DNA of 64,000 nt from CAYUZU01 sp964448675 (GCA_964448675.1 CAYUZU010000024.1:1-64000), one strand, 5' to 3'. Shown: positions 35,167-44,739, numbered from the stretch's first letter. The notes: a model not told the origin generated them from the letters alone. Numbers and translations are program-made.

Positions 35167-35525
35167 GCGGGGTTCTCCCCCTGGAGCAAGGCGTTGAGCG
35201 GGGCCTCCATGGCCTGGTTGACCTGGCTCATCAGGTGCACGTATTCGGTCTGGGACTTGAGCAGGTCCTTGAGCGAGGTGTTGCCCGCAAAGCGGGATTG
35301 CAAAGTCTGCAGCTTCGCTCGCTCGCTGTCGCCAACGTTCAGATTCTCGGCTTCGAGCTGGCGAATGCGCTCGGCCTGCCGCTGGTAGGCCTGGAAGAGT
35401 TCGAGCGCTTCGTCGTCGGCTCGCATGGTGCGCTGCGCCGCGTGATATTGCCGCACGATCGGGTGTGCGGCGAGCGCTGTGCCCAGCGCCCGTGCCTTGT
35501 CGAGCAGGTCCTGGATTTCCGGCAT
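35163..35525 (-). CDS. YlbF/YmcA-family protein
   Basis: 120 residues, all alpha-helical (LLDKARALGTALAAHPIVRQY, DDEALELFQAYQRQAERIRQ, TEYVHLMSQVNQAME). The layout fits the YlbF/YmcA (Com_YlbF) family, whose Bacillus members form a complex acting on RNase Y-mediated RNA processing. Here it leads a three-gene operon with GT39 and LpxL-like enzymes. Role in this organism is unknown. Confidence 0.8.
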   Translation of the reverse strand: MPEIQDLLDKARALGTALAAHPIVRQYHAAQRTMRADDEALELFQAYQRQAERIRQLEAENLNVGDSERAKLQTLQSRFAGNTSLKDLLKSQTEYVHLMSQVNQAMEAPLNALLQGENPA

Positions 35526-35679
35526 GAGGCACCTCTTGTTCCGCCCGGGTTTTGACCGCGGATTGTAACGGCCCGCCGCGCGGCTGCGAAGTGAGTTGAC
35601 CCGCGCGGGGTCGCGGCGTCACCCCGGAATCGGTTATGATGCCCCCCTGCCTTGCGGGGCATCACACCGGGAGAATGGG

Positions 35680-36765
35680 ATGAGCATGAATCGGCGTGAG
35701 TTCATGGGCGGTGCCGCGGGCCTGGCGGCGCTGGGCATCGGGGGCGGCGCGACCGGCGCCATGGCGGCATCCATGAAGACGGTGAAGTTCAATCGCCGAC
35801 CGCCGCACGCGGTCGTCATCGGCAGTGCCAACGCCCTGGGTTCCAGCGACCGGGCCCTGCGCATCGTTACCAACGGCGGCGATCCGGTCGACGCGGCTAT
35901 CGCGTGCGTGCAGGTGGTCGAGGACGATCCCGAGGACATCTCGGTCGGCTACGGCGGCCTGCCCAACGAAGACGGCGTGGTCGAGCTCGACGCCTGCGTC
36001 ATGCACGGTCCGACCCACAAGGGCGGCGCGGTCGCCGGCTTGCGCGAGATTCGGCACGCCGCGCGGGTCGCGCAACGCGTCATGCAGCGCACCGATCATG
36101 TGTTGCTGGTCGGAGAAGGGGCTCAGCGGTTCGCCGTCGCACACGGCTTCAAGAAGGAGAACCTGCTGACCGACAAGGCGCGGCGCATCTGGTTGCGCTG
36201 GAAGGAGACGCACTCGGGCCAGGATGACTGGCTGCACCCCGAGGCGCAGGAGGAGGCCGCGCGCTACGACCAGGCGGAAGGCCCCGAGTTCACCCACGGC
36301 ACGATCACCTGCATGGCGCTGACGCCGACGGGGGACCTCGGCGGCTGCACGACGACGTCCGGGCTGTCGTACAAGATCCCGGGCCGTGTCGGCGACTCGC
36401 CCATCCTGGGCGCGGGATTGTACGTCGACAATGAGGTCGGTGCCTGTGGCTCGACCGGGCGCGGCGAGGCCAACCTGCTCAACTGCTCGAGCTTGCTGGT
36501 GGTGGAATTGATGCGCGGCGGTGTGGCGCCGGAAGCGGCCTGCAAGCAGGTGCTGCAGCGGATCGCGGATCGCACGGAGCCACGGCTGCGCGACGACAAG
36601 GGCCGGCCGGCGTACGGCTTGAAGCTGTACGCCGTGCGCAAGGACGGCGTCTTTGGTGGGGCGAGCATGCGGGGCTCGGCCGAAATGGCAGTTAGCGACG
36701 CCCAGGGTGCGCGGATCGTCGAGATCCCGGGATTGTATCCGGCGATCAAGCGGCGCGCGCAATAG
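35680..36765 (+). CDS. N4-(beta-N-acetylglucosaminyl)-L-asparaginase (Ntn-hydrolase)
   Basis: 361 residues with a Tat-like signal (NRREFMGGAAGLAALG). It is made as a precursor that self-cleaves before the catalytic Thr of EFTHGTITCMAL. Substrate-site features include LPNEDGVVELDACVMHG and GRVGDSPILGAGLYVDNEVGA, a close match to aspartylglucosaminidase. It would cleave GlcNAc-Asn linkages outside the cytoplasm. GGGAG is about 9 bases before ATG 35680; a leader hairpin ATGCCCC/GGGGCAT precedes it. Confidence 0.93.
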   Translation: MSMNRREFMGGAAGLAALGIGGGATGAMAASMKTVKFNRRPPHAVVIGSANALGSSDRALRIVTNGGDPVDAAIACVQVVEDDPEDISVGYGGLPNEDGVVELDACVMHGPTHKGGAVAGLREIRHAARVAQRVMQRTDHVLLVGEGAQRFAVAHGFKKENLLTDKARRIWLRWKETHSGQDDWLHPEAQEEAARYDQAEGPEFTHGTITCMALTPTGDLGGCTTTSGLSYKIPGRVGDSPILGAGLYVDNEVGACGSTGRGEANLLNCSSLLVVELMRGGVAPEAACKQVLQRIADRTEPRLRDDKGRPAYGLKLYAVRKDGVFGGASMRGSAEMAVSDAQGARIVEIPGLYPAIKRRAQ

Positions 36766-36856
36766 GGCGGGTTCCGTCCACCGGCGTTCGCGCCGCCCAG
36801 TGTCGCGCCTACGCGGCCGAAGCGCGGTGCGCCGCCACACGCCGTGCCCCCGGGCA

Positions 36857-37345
36857 TCAGTCGTTCTGCTGATCGTGCAGCACCTGGTCGATCACGATAC
36901 AGGCGCTCAGGATCAGCACATCATCTTCGCCCTCGGCGATGTCCACGCCGTAGCTGTCGGTCCAGCTCCAGTACGCCTTGCTCACACGGGCGGCGCTGCG
37001 GCCGAGCCGGGAGAAGGTGAATTCGTGCTCCCAGAACGAACCGTCGATGACGTAGTCATTGGGGCCCGGGATGTCGAGCGTGAACTTCTGCCTGAACCAG
37101 GAGAATTCCTTGACGACCTCGGCCAGCGTCTGGCCGCCGCGCTCGATCCGGTAGCGCGGCTTCCACGAGAAGAGCTCCTGCCGGATCAAGGCCAGCTCCT
37201 GCCCGCTGGCGGCGTCCTGGAAAGACAGCTTGTCGCCCCACGAGAATGCCGCCCCATCGACGCGGAACCGCGGGTTGCCCGCCTCGTCGGTGATGGCGAA
37301 GTCATTGCCCCACGACCAGAAGGCCTCCTTGATGCGGTAGACCAT
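36857..37345 (-). CDS. LURP-one-related (Tubby-like barrel) protein
   Basis: 162 residues. A repeated 'F.W....F.I.D..G...F.V.G..FSWGDKLSF.D' pattern (FWSWGNDFAITDEAGNPRFR; FSWGDKLSFQDAASG) is characteristic of the LOR/YxjI family, a 12-strand barrel with a central helix. Family members are proposed membrane-tethered or lipid-associated proteins of unknown function. GGAGGAG lies 8 bases before ATG 37345. Confidence 0.85.
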   Translation of the reverse strand: MVYRIKEAFWSWGNDFAITDEAGNPRFRVDGAAFSWGDKLSFQDAASGQELALIRQELFSWKPRYRIERGGQTLAEVVKEFSWFRQKFTLDIPGPNDYVIDGSFWEHEFTFSRLGRSAARVSKAYWSWTDSYGVDIAEGEDDVLILSACIVIDQVLHDQQND

Positions 37346-37426
37346 GTGATGGCTCCTCCGTAGTGTCGGGTTTGCGTTGCTGCCGGACCGCCGGGCATCG
37401 GCCCACGTCCGCCGAGCGGTCGGCCG

Positions 37427-37708
37427 CTACAGCGTGTACACCCACAACAGCCCGGCGATGAGGATGATCACGACGACGATCGGCCACAGGCGCCGGCTGG
37501 CGGCCGTGCTCGTGTCGCCGCCCGCCACGACCCAGTCGCCGCAATACGGACAGCGGTCGGCGAACTCCGCGATTTCGCGCCCGCAACTGGGGCAGTCCAC
37601 CGTCGGCGTCTGGTCGTCATCGTCGTCGACCAGGTCACGTTCCTGCGGCAGATCACGGTCGTCGTCCCATGCCTCGTAGGCATCGTCATCGTGCATCACC
37701 GGTGCCAT
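37427..37708 (-). CDS. Zinc-ribbon membrane protein
   Basis: 93 residues. An acidic N-terminus (DDDAYEAWDDDRD) precedes a zinc ribbon (CPSCGREIAEFADRCPYCGD, two CxxC pairs) and one C-terminal transmembrane helix (IVVVIILIAGLLWVYTL). Its start is 1 base after the stop of the isochorismatase gene, so they are probably co-transcribed. Function unknown. Confidence 0.8.
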   Translation of the reverse strand: MAPVMHDDDAYEAWDDDRDLPQERDLVDDDDDQTPTVDCPSCGREIAEFADRCPYCGDWVVAGGDTSTAASRRLWPIVVVIILIAGLLWVYTL

Positions 37709-37709
37709 C

Positions 37710-38285
37710 TCAGCGAATCAGTGGCAGGATGCGTTTGAACAGCTCGGTGCCCGAATCGTGCACCATCTCGAGAATGACGGACTCCACCGTCGTCAGCACT
37801 GCGCCCGCCGCCTGCATGCGCTGCAGCGCGAATTCGTAATCGAACAGGCGCCGCGAGCCGATCGCGTCGGCCAGCACGAACGGCTGCATGTGCAAATCGA
37901 GCAGATCGAGCACGGTCTGCTGCACGCACACGTGCGCCTCGATACCGACCATCAGGATCTGCGGGCGCTGCACGCCGAGGATGCGCTCGCGGCACCCGCC
38001 GTCGGCGCAGTAGCTGAACGTCATCTTCTGCACGCGCGGGGCCTCGGCGGCGGCCTCGCTGATCGGGGCGACGGTTGGGCCCAGCCCCTGCGGATACTGT
38101 TCCGACACCGTGGTCGGCAGCTCCAGTTCCTTGGCTGCGCGGATCATGCGCTCGGCTCGCGCGACGAGTGATTCGTGATTGTGGATCAGTGGCAGCAGAC
38201 GCTCCTGCACGTCCACGACCAGCAGCTGCGCCTGGGAGACATCCAGACGCTTCGCATGGCGATCGGACATTTCTGGCATTTCCAT
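37710..38285 (-). CDS. Isochorismatase-family hydrolase
   Basis: 191 residues. Catalytic triad Asp in LLVVDVQE, Lys in VQKMTFS and Cys in EAHVCVQQT, with the cis-peptide region VGIEAHVC. These enzymes hydrolyse amides or vinyl ethers such as isochorismate or nicotinamide; no siderophore or NAD genes adjoin it. ATG 38285 has GGAG 7 bases upstream; ATG 38291 is adjacent. Confidence 0.88.
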   Translation of the reverse strand: MEMPEMSDRHAKRLDVSQAQLLVVDVQERLLPLIHNHESLVARAERMIRAAKELELPTTVSEQYPQGLGPTVAPISEAAAEAPRVQKMTFSYCADGGCRERILGVQRPQILMVGIEAHVCVQQTVLDLLDLHMQPFVLADAIGSRRLFDYEFALQRMQAAGAVLTTVESVILEMVHDSGTELFKRILPLIR

Positions 38286-38494
38286 GGTCATACTCCGGCA
38301 AGCAGTCGTGTCGGTCCCGCCGAGGCGGGCACACCTTCGTAGTCTCGCAGATGGGGCCGCTGACGGCAAACCGTCCTATCAGGCAGCGATCAACAAAAAT
38401 CCGCTGCCGCTAGACGATCGGGAGCCTGTCGGGTAGCATATGTGGTGGTTTCGGAGCGAGTATACAACTGGTCAAGGATGACGAGGTAAGCGCG

Positions 38495-39271
38495 ATGGAT
38501 CGCGAAGAATACCCTGCGACGATGGACTCGGGGGCCGCGACCGCAACCGCCTGTTTCCCAGAAGAAGCGATGGCCGATCCCGCACAGCACGACAAGGTCG
38601 AACCGGACAATGTCCAGGAAGAGACGGCCGCTGCGCCGGCGGCCCCCCAGGCGGTGTCAGGCGATGACGCCTGCGCCGAGATCGAGCCCGTCCAGGTGAT
38701 CGAGGCGTTGCTCTTCGCGTCGGATGCGCCGCTGAGCGCCGGGCGCCTGGCGGAACTGTCGGGCATCGGCTCGGTCAAGGAAGTCCGCAAGCATATCGAC
38801 TCGCTCAATGACAGGTACGCCGACGCCGGCCTGTCCTTCCGCATCGAGACGATCGCCAAAGGCTATCAGATGCTGAGCCTCGCTGCGTACCAGCCGTGGC
38901 TGGCAAAGCTCGACAAGCATCGCGGGCAGACGCGCCTGACCGGGGCCGCGCTGGAGACGCTGTCGATCGTGGCCTACAAACAGCCGGTGATCCGGGCCGA
39001 CATCGAAGCGATCCGCGGCGTCGGCTGTGGCGAGGTACTCAACCGTCTTCGTGAGATGGGCCTGATCAAAATCGTCGGCCGGGCGGAGATCGTCGGCCGG
39101 CCCATGCTCTACGGCACGACGCGCAAGTTCCTGGATATCTTCGGTTTGGAAGACCTTGATGACCTGCCGCCGATGGAAACGCTCAACCTGCGCCAACGCA
39201 CCGAGGTCGAGCCCCAACGCACCGAAGACGACCAGGCTCCGCCGGACCAGATGGCGGCGGCGGGGGCCTGA
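38495..39271 (+). CDS. scpB: Segregation and condensation protein ScpB
   Basis: 258 residues. Two winged-helix domains: IEALLFASDAPLSAGRLAEL and GAALETLSIVAYKQPVIRADIEAIRGV (the diagnostic ScpB stretch), then GLIKIVGRAEIVGRPMLYGTT. It binds ScpA and SMC for chromosome condensation. An Ala/Glu-rich N-terminal extension of about 60 residues is longer than usual. No scpA is seen nearby. Confidence 0.93.
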   Translation: MDREEYPATMDSGAATATACFPEEAMADPAQHDKVEPDNVQEETAAAPAAPQAVSGDDACAEIEPVQVIEALLFASDAPLSAGRLAELSGIGSVKEVRKHIDSLNDRYADAGLSFRIETIAKGYQMLSLAAYQPWLAKLDKHRGQTRLTGAALETLSIVAYKQPVIRADIEAIRGVGCGEVLNRLREMGLIKIVGRAEIVGRPMLYGTTRKFLDIFGLEDLDDLPPMETLNLRQRTEVEPQRTEDDQAPPDQMAAAGA

Positions 39272-39384
39272 CAGACCGCGAGACAGGAGAACCCTTCTCC
39301 AGGGGCCGTGGCGCATAACTGTGCTGCGGCCCCTGCTTTGGGTCGCGCTCACGCTGGGGGGCGGACGGGACGATACCAGCATTG

Positions 39385-40701
39385 ATGAAGGGGTGCCCGG
39401 ACAGGCTGCGCGCGTGCCTGCCGCGAAGTGTGGCGGCCCGCGGCGTCGTGATGCTGCTGCTGGCGGCAGGATCGGTGGCCTTGCCCGGCTACTTCGCTTA
39501 TCGGACGATCGCCTCGTACCACCAGGCGCGGCAGCAGTACGAGCGCGAGATGCTGCTTGCTGCCACGCTCGGCGCCTACCTTGAAGTCATCCCCGCCGTG
39601 CAGGACGACGACCAGGCCTGGGTGCAGCGCATGGTCGAGCGCGGCGATCGGCTCCGCTGGGCCGGGCTCTTTCGCCGCGACGGCCGCGGGCTCGAGTTCA
39701 AACGCCGCACCGCGCTGCCCACCGACGAGATCCTGTCACAGATCGACCTGACGTGCGACACGCCGACGACGGCGCCGCTGCGGATCGACGGCGTCGTTTC
39801 GACCCGCTTCGAGCTGATGACGATTCCCGTGCGCGACGAGGACGCCGTGCTGGCGCTGATTCTGGATCGCGGGCTGGGTGCGCTGCCGGTCCGCGTGGCC
39901 CAGTTGTGGGTCGTGTTGTGGATCGGGGCGGGGATTCTCGGGCTCGTGCTGACGTGGGTGTGGTTCCGCTACGCGATCGAGTGGCCGATTCACACGATTC
40001 GGCGGCGCGTCGCGGCGATCCAGGCGGGCCTGCGCGACGTGACGCTGGGCGATCACCTGCCCGAGGAACTGACCGGCCTGGCCCGCTCAGCCCAAGCGCT
40101 CCAGAAGGAGGTCGACCAGTGGCGCACCGAGGCGCGCTACCTGCGGCATTCGGTGGAAACCGCCGTCGATCTGCGCACGCGCAAGGCGTCGAAGGCGCAA
40201 CGCCGGGCCGAGCGCGAGGCCGACACCGACGCCCTGACGCGGCTGGGCAACCGGCGCATGCTGGAGCGCGAGCTGCCGGCGCTGTTCGAGCAATCGCGCG
40301 GGCGCGGCGGCGACCTGTCGGTGCTGGTGTTTGACGTGGATCATTTCAAGCAGATGAACGACGCCTACGGCCACCAGGCTGGCGATGTGCTGCTGGCGTT
40401 TCTGGGTGAGCTGATTCGCGGGTCGGTTCGCCGGGGGGTGGACCTCGCGGTGCGCCTCGGCGGCGATGAGTTTCTGCTGGCACTGCCGAATACGGGCATC
40501 AACGACGCGCGCGAGATTGGCCGCCGCCTGGCGACGCTGTTCGCGCAACGCACGCGCACGTTCGACGGTGTCGCACAACCGCCGACGCTATCGTTCGGCG
40601 TGGCCTCGGTGCGTCAGGACCGGGTTGGCACGTGGGAAGACCTCGTGCGGCTGGCGGACGAGACGATGTACGCCGCGAAACAGGCGGGGCGCTTGCGCTA
40701 G
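39385..40701 (+). CDS. Membrane diguanylate cyclase (GGDEF)
   Basis: 438 residues. Two transmembrane helices (about 22-42 and 175-197) flank a periplasmic sensor; a HAMP-like linker and coiled coil (about 200-280) lead to a GGDEF domain with intact active site LGGDEF and inhibitory I-site RGVD five residues before it. It should synthesise c-di-GMP with product inhibition. The TTG at 39382 is one codon earlier than ATG 39385. Confidence 0.92.
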   Translation: MKGCPDRLRACLPRSVAARGVVMLLLAAGSVALPGYFAYRTIASYHQARQQYEREMLLAATLGAYLEVIPAVQDDDQAWVQRMVERGDRLRWAGLFRRDGRGLEFKRRTALPTDEILSQIDLTCDTPTTAPLRIDGVVSTRFELMTIPVRDEDAVLALILDRGLGALPVRVAQLWVVLWIGAGILGLVLTWVWFRYAIEWPIHTIRRRVAAIQAGLRDVTLGDHLPEELTGLARSAQALQKEVDQWRTEARYLRHSVETAVDLRTRKASKAQRRAEREADTDALTRLGNRRMLERELPALFEQSRGRGGDLSVLVFDVDHFKQMNDAYGHQAGDVLLAFLGELIRGSVRRGVDLAVRLGGDEFLLALPNTGINDAREIGRRLATLFAQRTRTFDGVAQPPTLSFGVASVRQDRVGTWEDLVRLADETMYAAKQAGRLR

Positions 40702-40708
40702 CAGTCGA

Positions 40709-40782
40709 CGCGCCCGGCAGGATTCGAACCTGCGACCACCGGATTAGAAGTCCGGTGCTCTATCCAGCTGAGCTACGGGCGC
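40709..40782 (-). tRNA. tRNA-Arg (UCU anticodon)
   Basis: 74 bases. Acceptor GCGCCCG pairs perfectly with CGGGCGC and the discriminator is G. D arm GCTCAGCTGGATAGAGC, anticodon loop CTTCTAA (anticodon TCT), T arm GCAGGTTCGAATCCTGC. CCA is not encoded, so it is added after transcription. It sits just after the diguanylate cyclase on the opposite strand. Confidence 0.97.
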
Positions 40783-40961
40783 CCCGCCGGCTGGGCTGCG
40801 TCAGTTGCCAACCCGCCGGTGACCGCGTGGATTCTATGGCGCCAGCGCGTGCGGGGGAATCAGTACGGCGGAGAATCGGCCGACGAGCCGGCCGTCGCGG
40901 CAGGACAAAGCGGAGCGATGTCCGACCACGCGCGAGGCGCTGCGCGCGCCGCGGTGCGCGT

Positions 40962-42719
40962 CTACTGCCCCGTCACGAGATAGATCCCCTGCGAATTGTC
41001 GCTCCGGCCGACTCTGAACGTGAACTGGTCGTTGTCGTTCAGCGCACCGCTGATCCCGGGCCGATCGCGGCGTGGGTCCAGCTGCGTATCGATCGCCGTG
41101 ATCGCCTCGGGCACGTTGTTGGCGATGTCCGCCGCCACGAGCAGCTGCTCGCCGGTCCAGAACACCAGCCCGCCGCCGCTGCCGTCGCGACCGAAGTGCA
41201 GGATCGCGCGGTCGACGTTGTTGATCGATCCGCCGGACGCCGTCCAGGCGAGCGTCGTCCCCTGCAGCGCCGCGGGCAGCGTCGCGTTCAGCTGCGTTCG
41301 GACATTGCCACCCACGAGAAACGGGATGCCGTCGTTCGCGATGAGCACCACACGTCCGGCGTCGTTGATGCCCGTCACGAGCGACTTGCCTGGCACGCTG
41401 CCCGCGCCGGTGAGTTCATACCAGCGCGACGAAGAGAAGTCCCACACGAGCACCGTCTCGCGCGACGTCGACACGCCGATGAAACTATCAACCGCGATAT
41501 GGCTGTTCGGACCGATCGCGAAGCTGGGGAAATCGTCGGCCTTCAGGACGACGTTTTCGGGCAGGCCGGGCCACTCGGCCGCCGCCCGGTTGTCGATGAT
41601 GCGATACACGCTGCCGCCACGACCCAGGTACAGCCCCAGATCGCCGATGCCCGCCGTATAGCCGGCGGCGAAGACGATGTCGCCGGCGCCGTTGACGGTG
41701 GTCAACAGGCTCAGGTCGCTGAAGTAGGCGCCGCTTCCCTGGTCAGGCACGGCCGAGGTGTCGGCGTTCTGGTCGGTGCTGGCCAGAATCGTCACCGCCG
41801 TCCCCGTGCTGGTGAAGATCGCCTCGCCCTCGATGAGCTGCGCCCCTGGCGGCGCGGTGAAATAGCGATACGCCCCGCCAAACACCGCAATCCCCGCGTT
41901 GCTCACGCCGGGGAGCTGGAAATCCGGCGGAATGAACGCGCCCGACGCATCCGGGAACAGGGCGGCGATCTGCTCGGTGTCCGCCACGCGCACGAGATCG
42001 CCGTCCGTCGCGCGCCAGCGATACACGCCGGTGGAGTCGCGCTCGCCGGCGATCTGACACGTGAACAGCAGCCGATCGCCCGGGCCCCAGGCGATGTCCC
42101 GCGCGAGATCGGTCGACGTGTCGATCGGACCGAAGTAGTCGCTGGTTTCGCCGGGCGGGACGACGCCGGCGGTGGCCGGGTCGTCGTCGAGCACGCGTTC
42201 GAGTTCGGTACCGTTCCACACGTAGAGGCCGCCGGTGCCGCGGGCCGAGGCGCCCTCGTAAAGTGCCCAGAACGCCACGCGGCCGTTGGCGTCGATCACG
42301 GGCAGGCCGAGACTGGAGAAGGTCGTGTCGGCGGGTTGCCCCGGGACGGCGTCGCCGGTCTCGACGATGAGCTTGTGGTCGAGCGTCGTAGGAGGCCCGG
42401 TGGTGCCGCCGTCGCTGCCGCCGTCGCCGTCGCCGTCCCCGTCCGTGCCGTCGCCGTCATCGTCGTCGGCACCGCTGGGAGGGGTACCGCCCATCCCGCT
42501 GTTATTGTCGGAGAGATCGGTGCCGCCGCCGTCGCTGCCGCCGTTATCGATGTCTTCGACACCGCCATCGCCTGTGCCGCCGTTTGTGCCGCCATCGTTG
42601 CCGCCGTCGGTGGGGGCCGGAGGGCAGCCGCCGCTGAGAACGAGCATGGCGACGACCGAGCAGGCGACCAGGGAAAGAAGACGATGGGGGTGGGCAAGGG
42701 CGAAGTTGCGCATGTTCAC
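40962..42719 (-). CDS. Large lipoprotein with acidic Asp/Gly/Thr-rich linker
   Basis: 585 residues. The signal peptide ends in lipobox VLSGGC. Residues about 35-115 are a low-complexity D/G/T linker (DDDDGDGTDGDGDGDGG). The remainder is a repeated beta-rich domain with recurring 'G.V.F.A....G..G.Y..' units, like the choice-of-anchor/DUF7453-type repeat proteins common in planctomycetes. GTG 42719 has AGGAG 6 bases upstream; ATG 42713 is an alternative. Function unknown. Confidence 0.8.
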   Translation of the reverse strand: MNMRNFALAHPHRLLSLVACSVVAMLVLSGGCPPAPTDGGNDGGTNGGTGDGGVEDIDNGGSDGGGTDLSDNNSGMGGTPPSGADDDDGDGTDGDGDGDGGSDGGTTGPPTTLDHKLIVETGDAVPGQPADTTFSSLGLPVIDANGRVAFWALYEGASARGTGGLYVWNGTELERVLDDDPATAGVVPPGETSDYFGPIDTSTDLARDIAWGPGDRLLFTCQIAGERDSTGVYRWRATDGDLVRVADTEQIAALFPDASGAFIPPDFQLPGVSNAGIAVFGGAYRYFTAPPGAQLIEGEAIFTSTGTAVTILASTDQNADTSAVPDQGSGAYFSDLSLLTTVNGAGDIVFAAGYTAGIGDLGLYLGRGGSVYRIIDNRAAAEWPGLPENVVLKADDFPSFAIGPNSHIAVDSFIGVSTSRETVLVWDFSSSRWYELTGAGSVPGKSLVTGINDAGRVVLIANDGIPFLVGGNVRTQLNATLPAALQGTTLAWTASGGSINNVDRAILHFGRDGSGGGLVFWTGEQLLVAADIANNVPEAITAIDTQLDPRRDRPGISGALNDNDQFTFRVGRSDNSQGIYLVTGQ

Positions 42720-42892
42720 TTGATGCTCCTGAGCTCCGGTTGCAGGCGGGGGGCGTTGATGCCGACAGACCCGCTCAATGATAAGTGTACGTCGCCGGTC
42801 AAACCGCCAGGCGCGACGGCCGCGCGGGGCCCGTTGCGCGGGTCAAGACCCGGCGAAGGTCCCGAAAAACGTCCGCTGAGACTCTCCCTGTG

Positions 42893-43666
42893 TTATCGGT
42901 TCTTTGCGAGGATCCGGATGAGCCCAATCACGCCGTGAATCAGCAGCGTCAGCAGCAGCAGGAACAGCAGCATGCCGACCGCGAAGCTGAGAATCGGCCA
43001 GCTGGAGTCCTCGACAAACGACTGGGCGGCGGGCACGAAATACGATACGACCGCGATCACGATGGCCGCCAGCAGGATCGCCCCGACGGCTCCGCGCTGG
43101 CAGCCCTCGAAGGGGGCCATCCGCACGGTCAGACACACCGCGAGGTACAGAAAGAGCAGCGTGGGCAGGTTGCGCGGCCAGTTGAACAGGTTGCTGCGGA
43201 GGATCGCGTCGAGCGTCGCCTCCATCAGCGACACGCTGTGGCGCAGCAGGTCCCAGATGCCGTCAAGCGATGTGGGCAGCGCCTGCGGCAACTGGGCCGA
43301 GCCGCCGCCGACCTTGTCGATCACGTTGCCGCCCCACAGCGCGGCCACGACGTAGAGGCAGATTGCGCACGCGACCAACGGCAGCAACCCGACCAGGATC
43401 GGGCCCAGGATCGGGATGCCCTGCTTCTCCGGGGTGTCGGTTTCGGGCTCGCCTTCCTCGCCTTCGCTCATGAGGCTGGTGTTGCGGATAGCGTTGCCGC
43501 TGAGCAGCAAGCCGAGCACATGGCCGAGTTGGGCGACGAGCGTCCCCGGCAGCAGCACTGAATTCACCACGCGCGGCTTGATCAGCGCGCTCCACAGGCG
43601 GTGCACGCCCCACGCCGAAAACATGATCACCAACAGCCAGAATGTGAGTGCCGCGTAAAGAGCCAT
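42893..43666 (-). CDS. Multi-pass membrane protein of unknown function
   Basis: 257 residues. About five to six hydrophobic segments; a central cytoplasmic loop has SLMSEGEEGEPETDTPEKQG. The N-terminal segment is followed by VHRLWSALIKPRVVNSVLLPGTLVAQLGHVLG, where a His faces a membrane helix. GAGG lies just before ATG 43666. No family is recognised. Confidence 0.7.
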   Translation of the reverse strand: MALYAALTFWLLVIMFSAWGVHRLWSALIKPRVVNSVLLPGTLVAQLGHVLGLLLSGNAIRNTSLMSEGEEGEPETDTPEKQGIPILGPILVGLLPLVACAICLYVVAALWGGNVIDKVGGGSAQLPQALPTSLDGIWDLLRHSVSLMEATLDAILRSNLFNWPRNLPTLLFLYLAVCLTVRMAPFEGCQRGAVGAILLAAIVIAVVSYFVPAAQSFVEDSSWPILSFAVGMLLFLLLLTLLIHGVIGLIRILAKNR

Positions 43667-43784
43667 GGTTCCACCTCGCTCTACGCAACGAAGGCAGGAT
43701 TCGTTGCAGTCCGTTGCAACCCAACCAACGGGTATTATGCCGCGCCGGCGGAGTATTGCCAATGAGACGGCGGAGCGCGGTGAA

Positions 43785-44438
43785 TCAGCTGGCGAAGTAG
43801 TGAGCGCCGACGCGCATGGAGACATGCAGAGCCTTGTCAGAGACGGCGCCGATCAGGCCGTGGCTGATTGCGACCACCGGCAGCGAGGGGGCCCGTTGCC
43901 AGACCAGGCCATACACGAAGACCATGCCCGCCCCGCCGACCATCAGCAACGGGTTTGGCAGGTGGGCGCCGGCGAAGACGGCGGCGGTGAGCAGCACGCC
44001 CCAGCCCGGCCCCGCCACGAGCCGGAGCCGCGGGTACACCACGCCAAACATGAGCCCCTGCTGGATGAACCCCCAAATGGGGTAGGCGGCCATCGCGCCC
44101 ACGAGGTCCCAATCCTGGCGCAGGCCGCGCGGGCTCTGCCAGCCCCACAACAGCAGCACGCCGATGGCGCCCAGCGTGAACAGGCCGATCGGGAGTGCCG
44201 CGCGACGATGATCAGGGCCCCATGCCAGGCCGAACGCGCGCCAGCTGAGAATCCCGCGGCGGACGACGTAGGCGGCGGCCACGATCGCGACGAGGCCGCC
44301 AAAGACGACGTCGAGCCAGCGTGGGCGATCATACGGCGCGAGCCAGATGTAGGCCTGCCCGGCGACCACGGGGAACAGCGCCTCGAGGACGAGGACCGAA
44401 CGTGTGGCGGCGGTCGTGGGCAGTACGTCGGTGGCCAT
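43785..44438 (-). CDS. CPBP-like intramembrane protein with altered catalytic motif
   Basis: 217 residues with about six to seven helices. CPBP/Abi family motifs 3 and 4 are recognisable (VFAGAHLPNPLLM, AISHGLIGAVSDK), but motif 1, normally EExxxRG, reads FIQQGLMFGVVYPRL: both Glu are Gln. The protease is therefore probably inactive or works differently. It is transcribed away from thiC. Confidence 0.7.
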   Translation of the reverse strand: MATDVLPTTAATRSVLVLEALFPVVAGQAYIWLAPYDRPRWLDVVFGGLVAIVAAAYVVRRGILSWRAFGLAWGPDHRRAALPIGLFTLGAIGVLLLWGWQSPRGLRQDWDLVGAMAAYPIWGFIQQGLMFGVVYPRLRLVAGPGWGVLLTAAVFAGAHLPNPLLMVGGAGMVFVYGLVWQRAPSLPVVAISHGLIGAVSDKALHVSMRVGAHYFAS

Positions 44439-44498
44439 GATGGGCGCAGTGTAGGGGGATTCGCTCCGCCGTGCACCGGGACCGGCACACGGGGCTTC

Positions 44499-44556
44499 TT
44501 TCGATTCTGCGGCGGGAGTCCGCACCGGGTTTCGATTCAACGCCCGGCTTCGATTC
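44499..44556. repeat. Triple TTCGATTC direct repeat
   Basis: TTTCGATTC at 44499 and 44530 and TTCGATTC at 44549 lie before the riboswitch. Spacing is irregular (31 and 19 bases). No function is assigned. Confidence 0.3.
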
Positions 44557-44610
44557 AGCGGCCGGGGCGCGTAATTGCCGCCGTCGCCGGCAGCGGTTAC
44601 GCTACGGGTT

Positions 44611-44739
44611 GTGGCTGGGGGTGGTTCGCCGCGGCGAACATGAGATGTCGGCACGATCGGCCGGCAGACCCTTCGAACCTGATCAGCGACGGAGCACGTC
44701 GGCGCGGATGCCGGTGTGCTCGGCTGCGTAGGGAAGCAC
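44611..44739 (+). ncRNA. TPP (THI-box) riboswitch
   Basis: Conserved core elements occur in order: GGGGGTGG, P3 hairpin GTTCGCC/GGCGAAC, TGAGAT, ACCCTTCGAACCTGATC, and the 3' GCTGCGTAGGGAAGCAC. These match the thiamine-pyrophosphate aptamer; P1 pairs GTGGCT with AGCAC. It lies about 290 bases upstream of thiC on the same strand, and should lower thiC expression when TPP is abundant. Confidence 0.9.

Noticed and set aside
40709..40782. tRNA-Arg as an attachment site for the capsid island
   Set aside because: The gene is intact and no tRNA-Arg fragment was seen near 46.5 or 53.4 kb.
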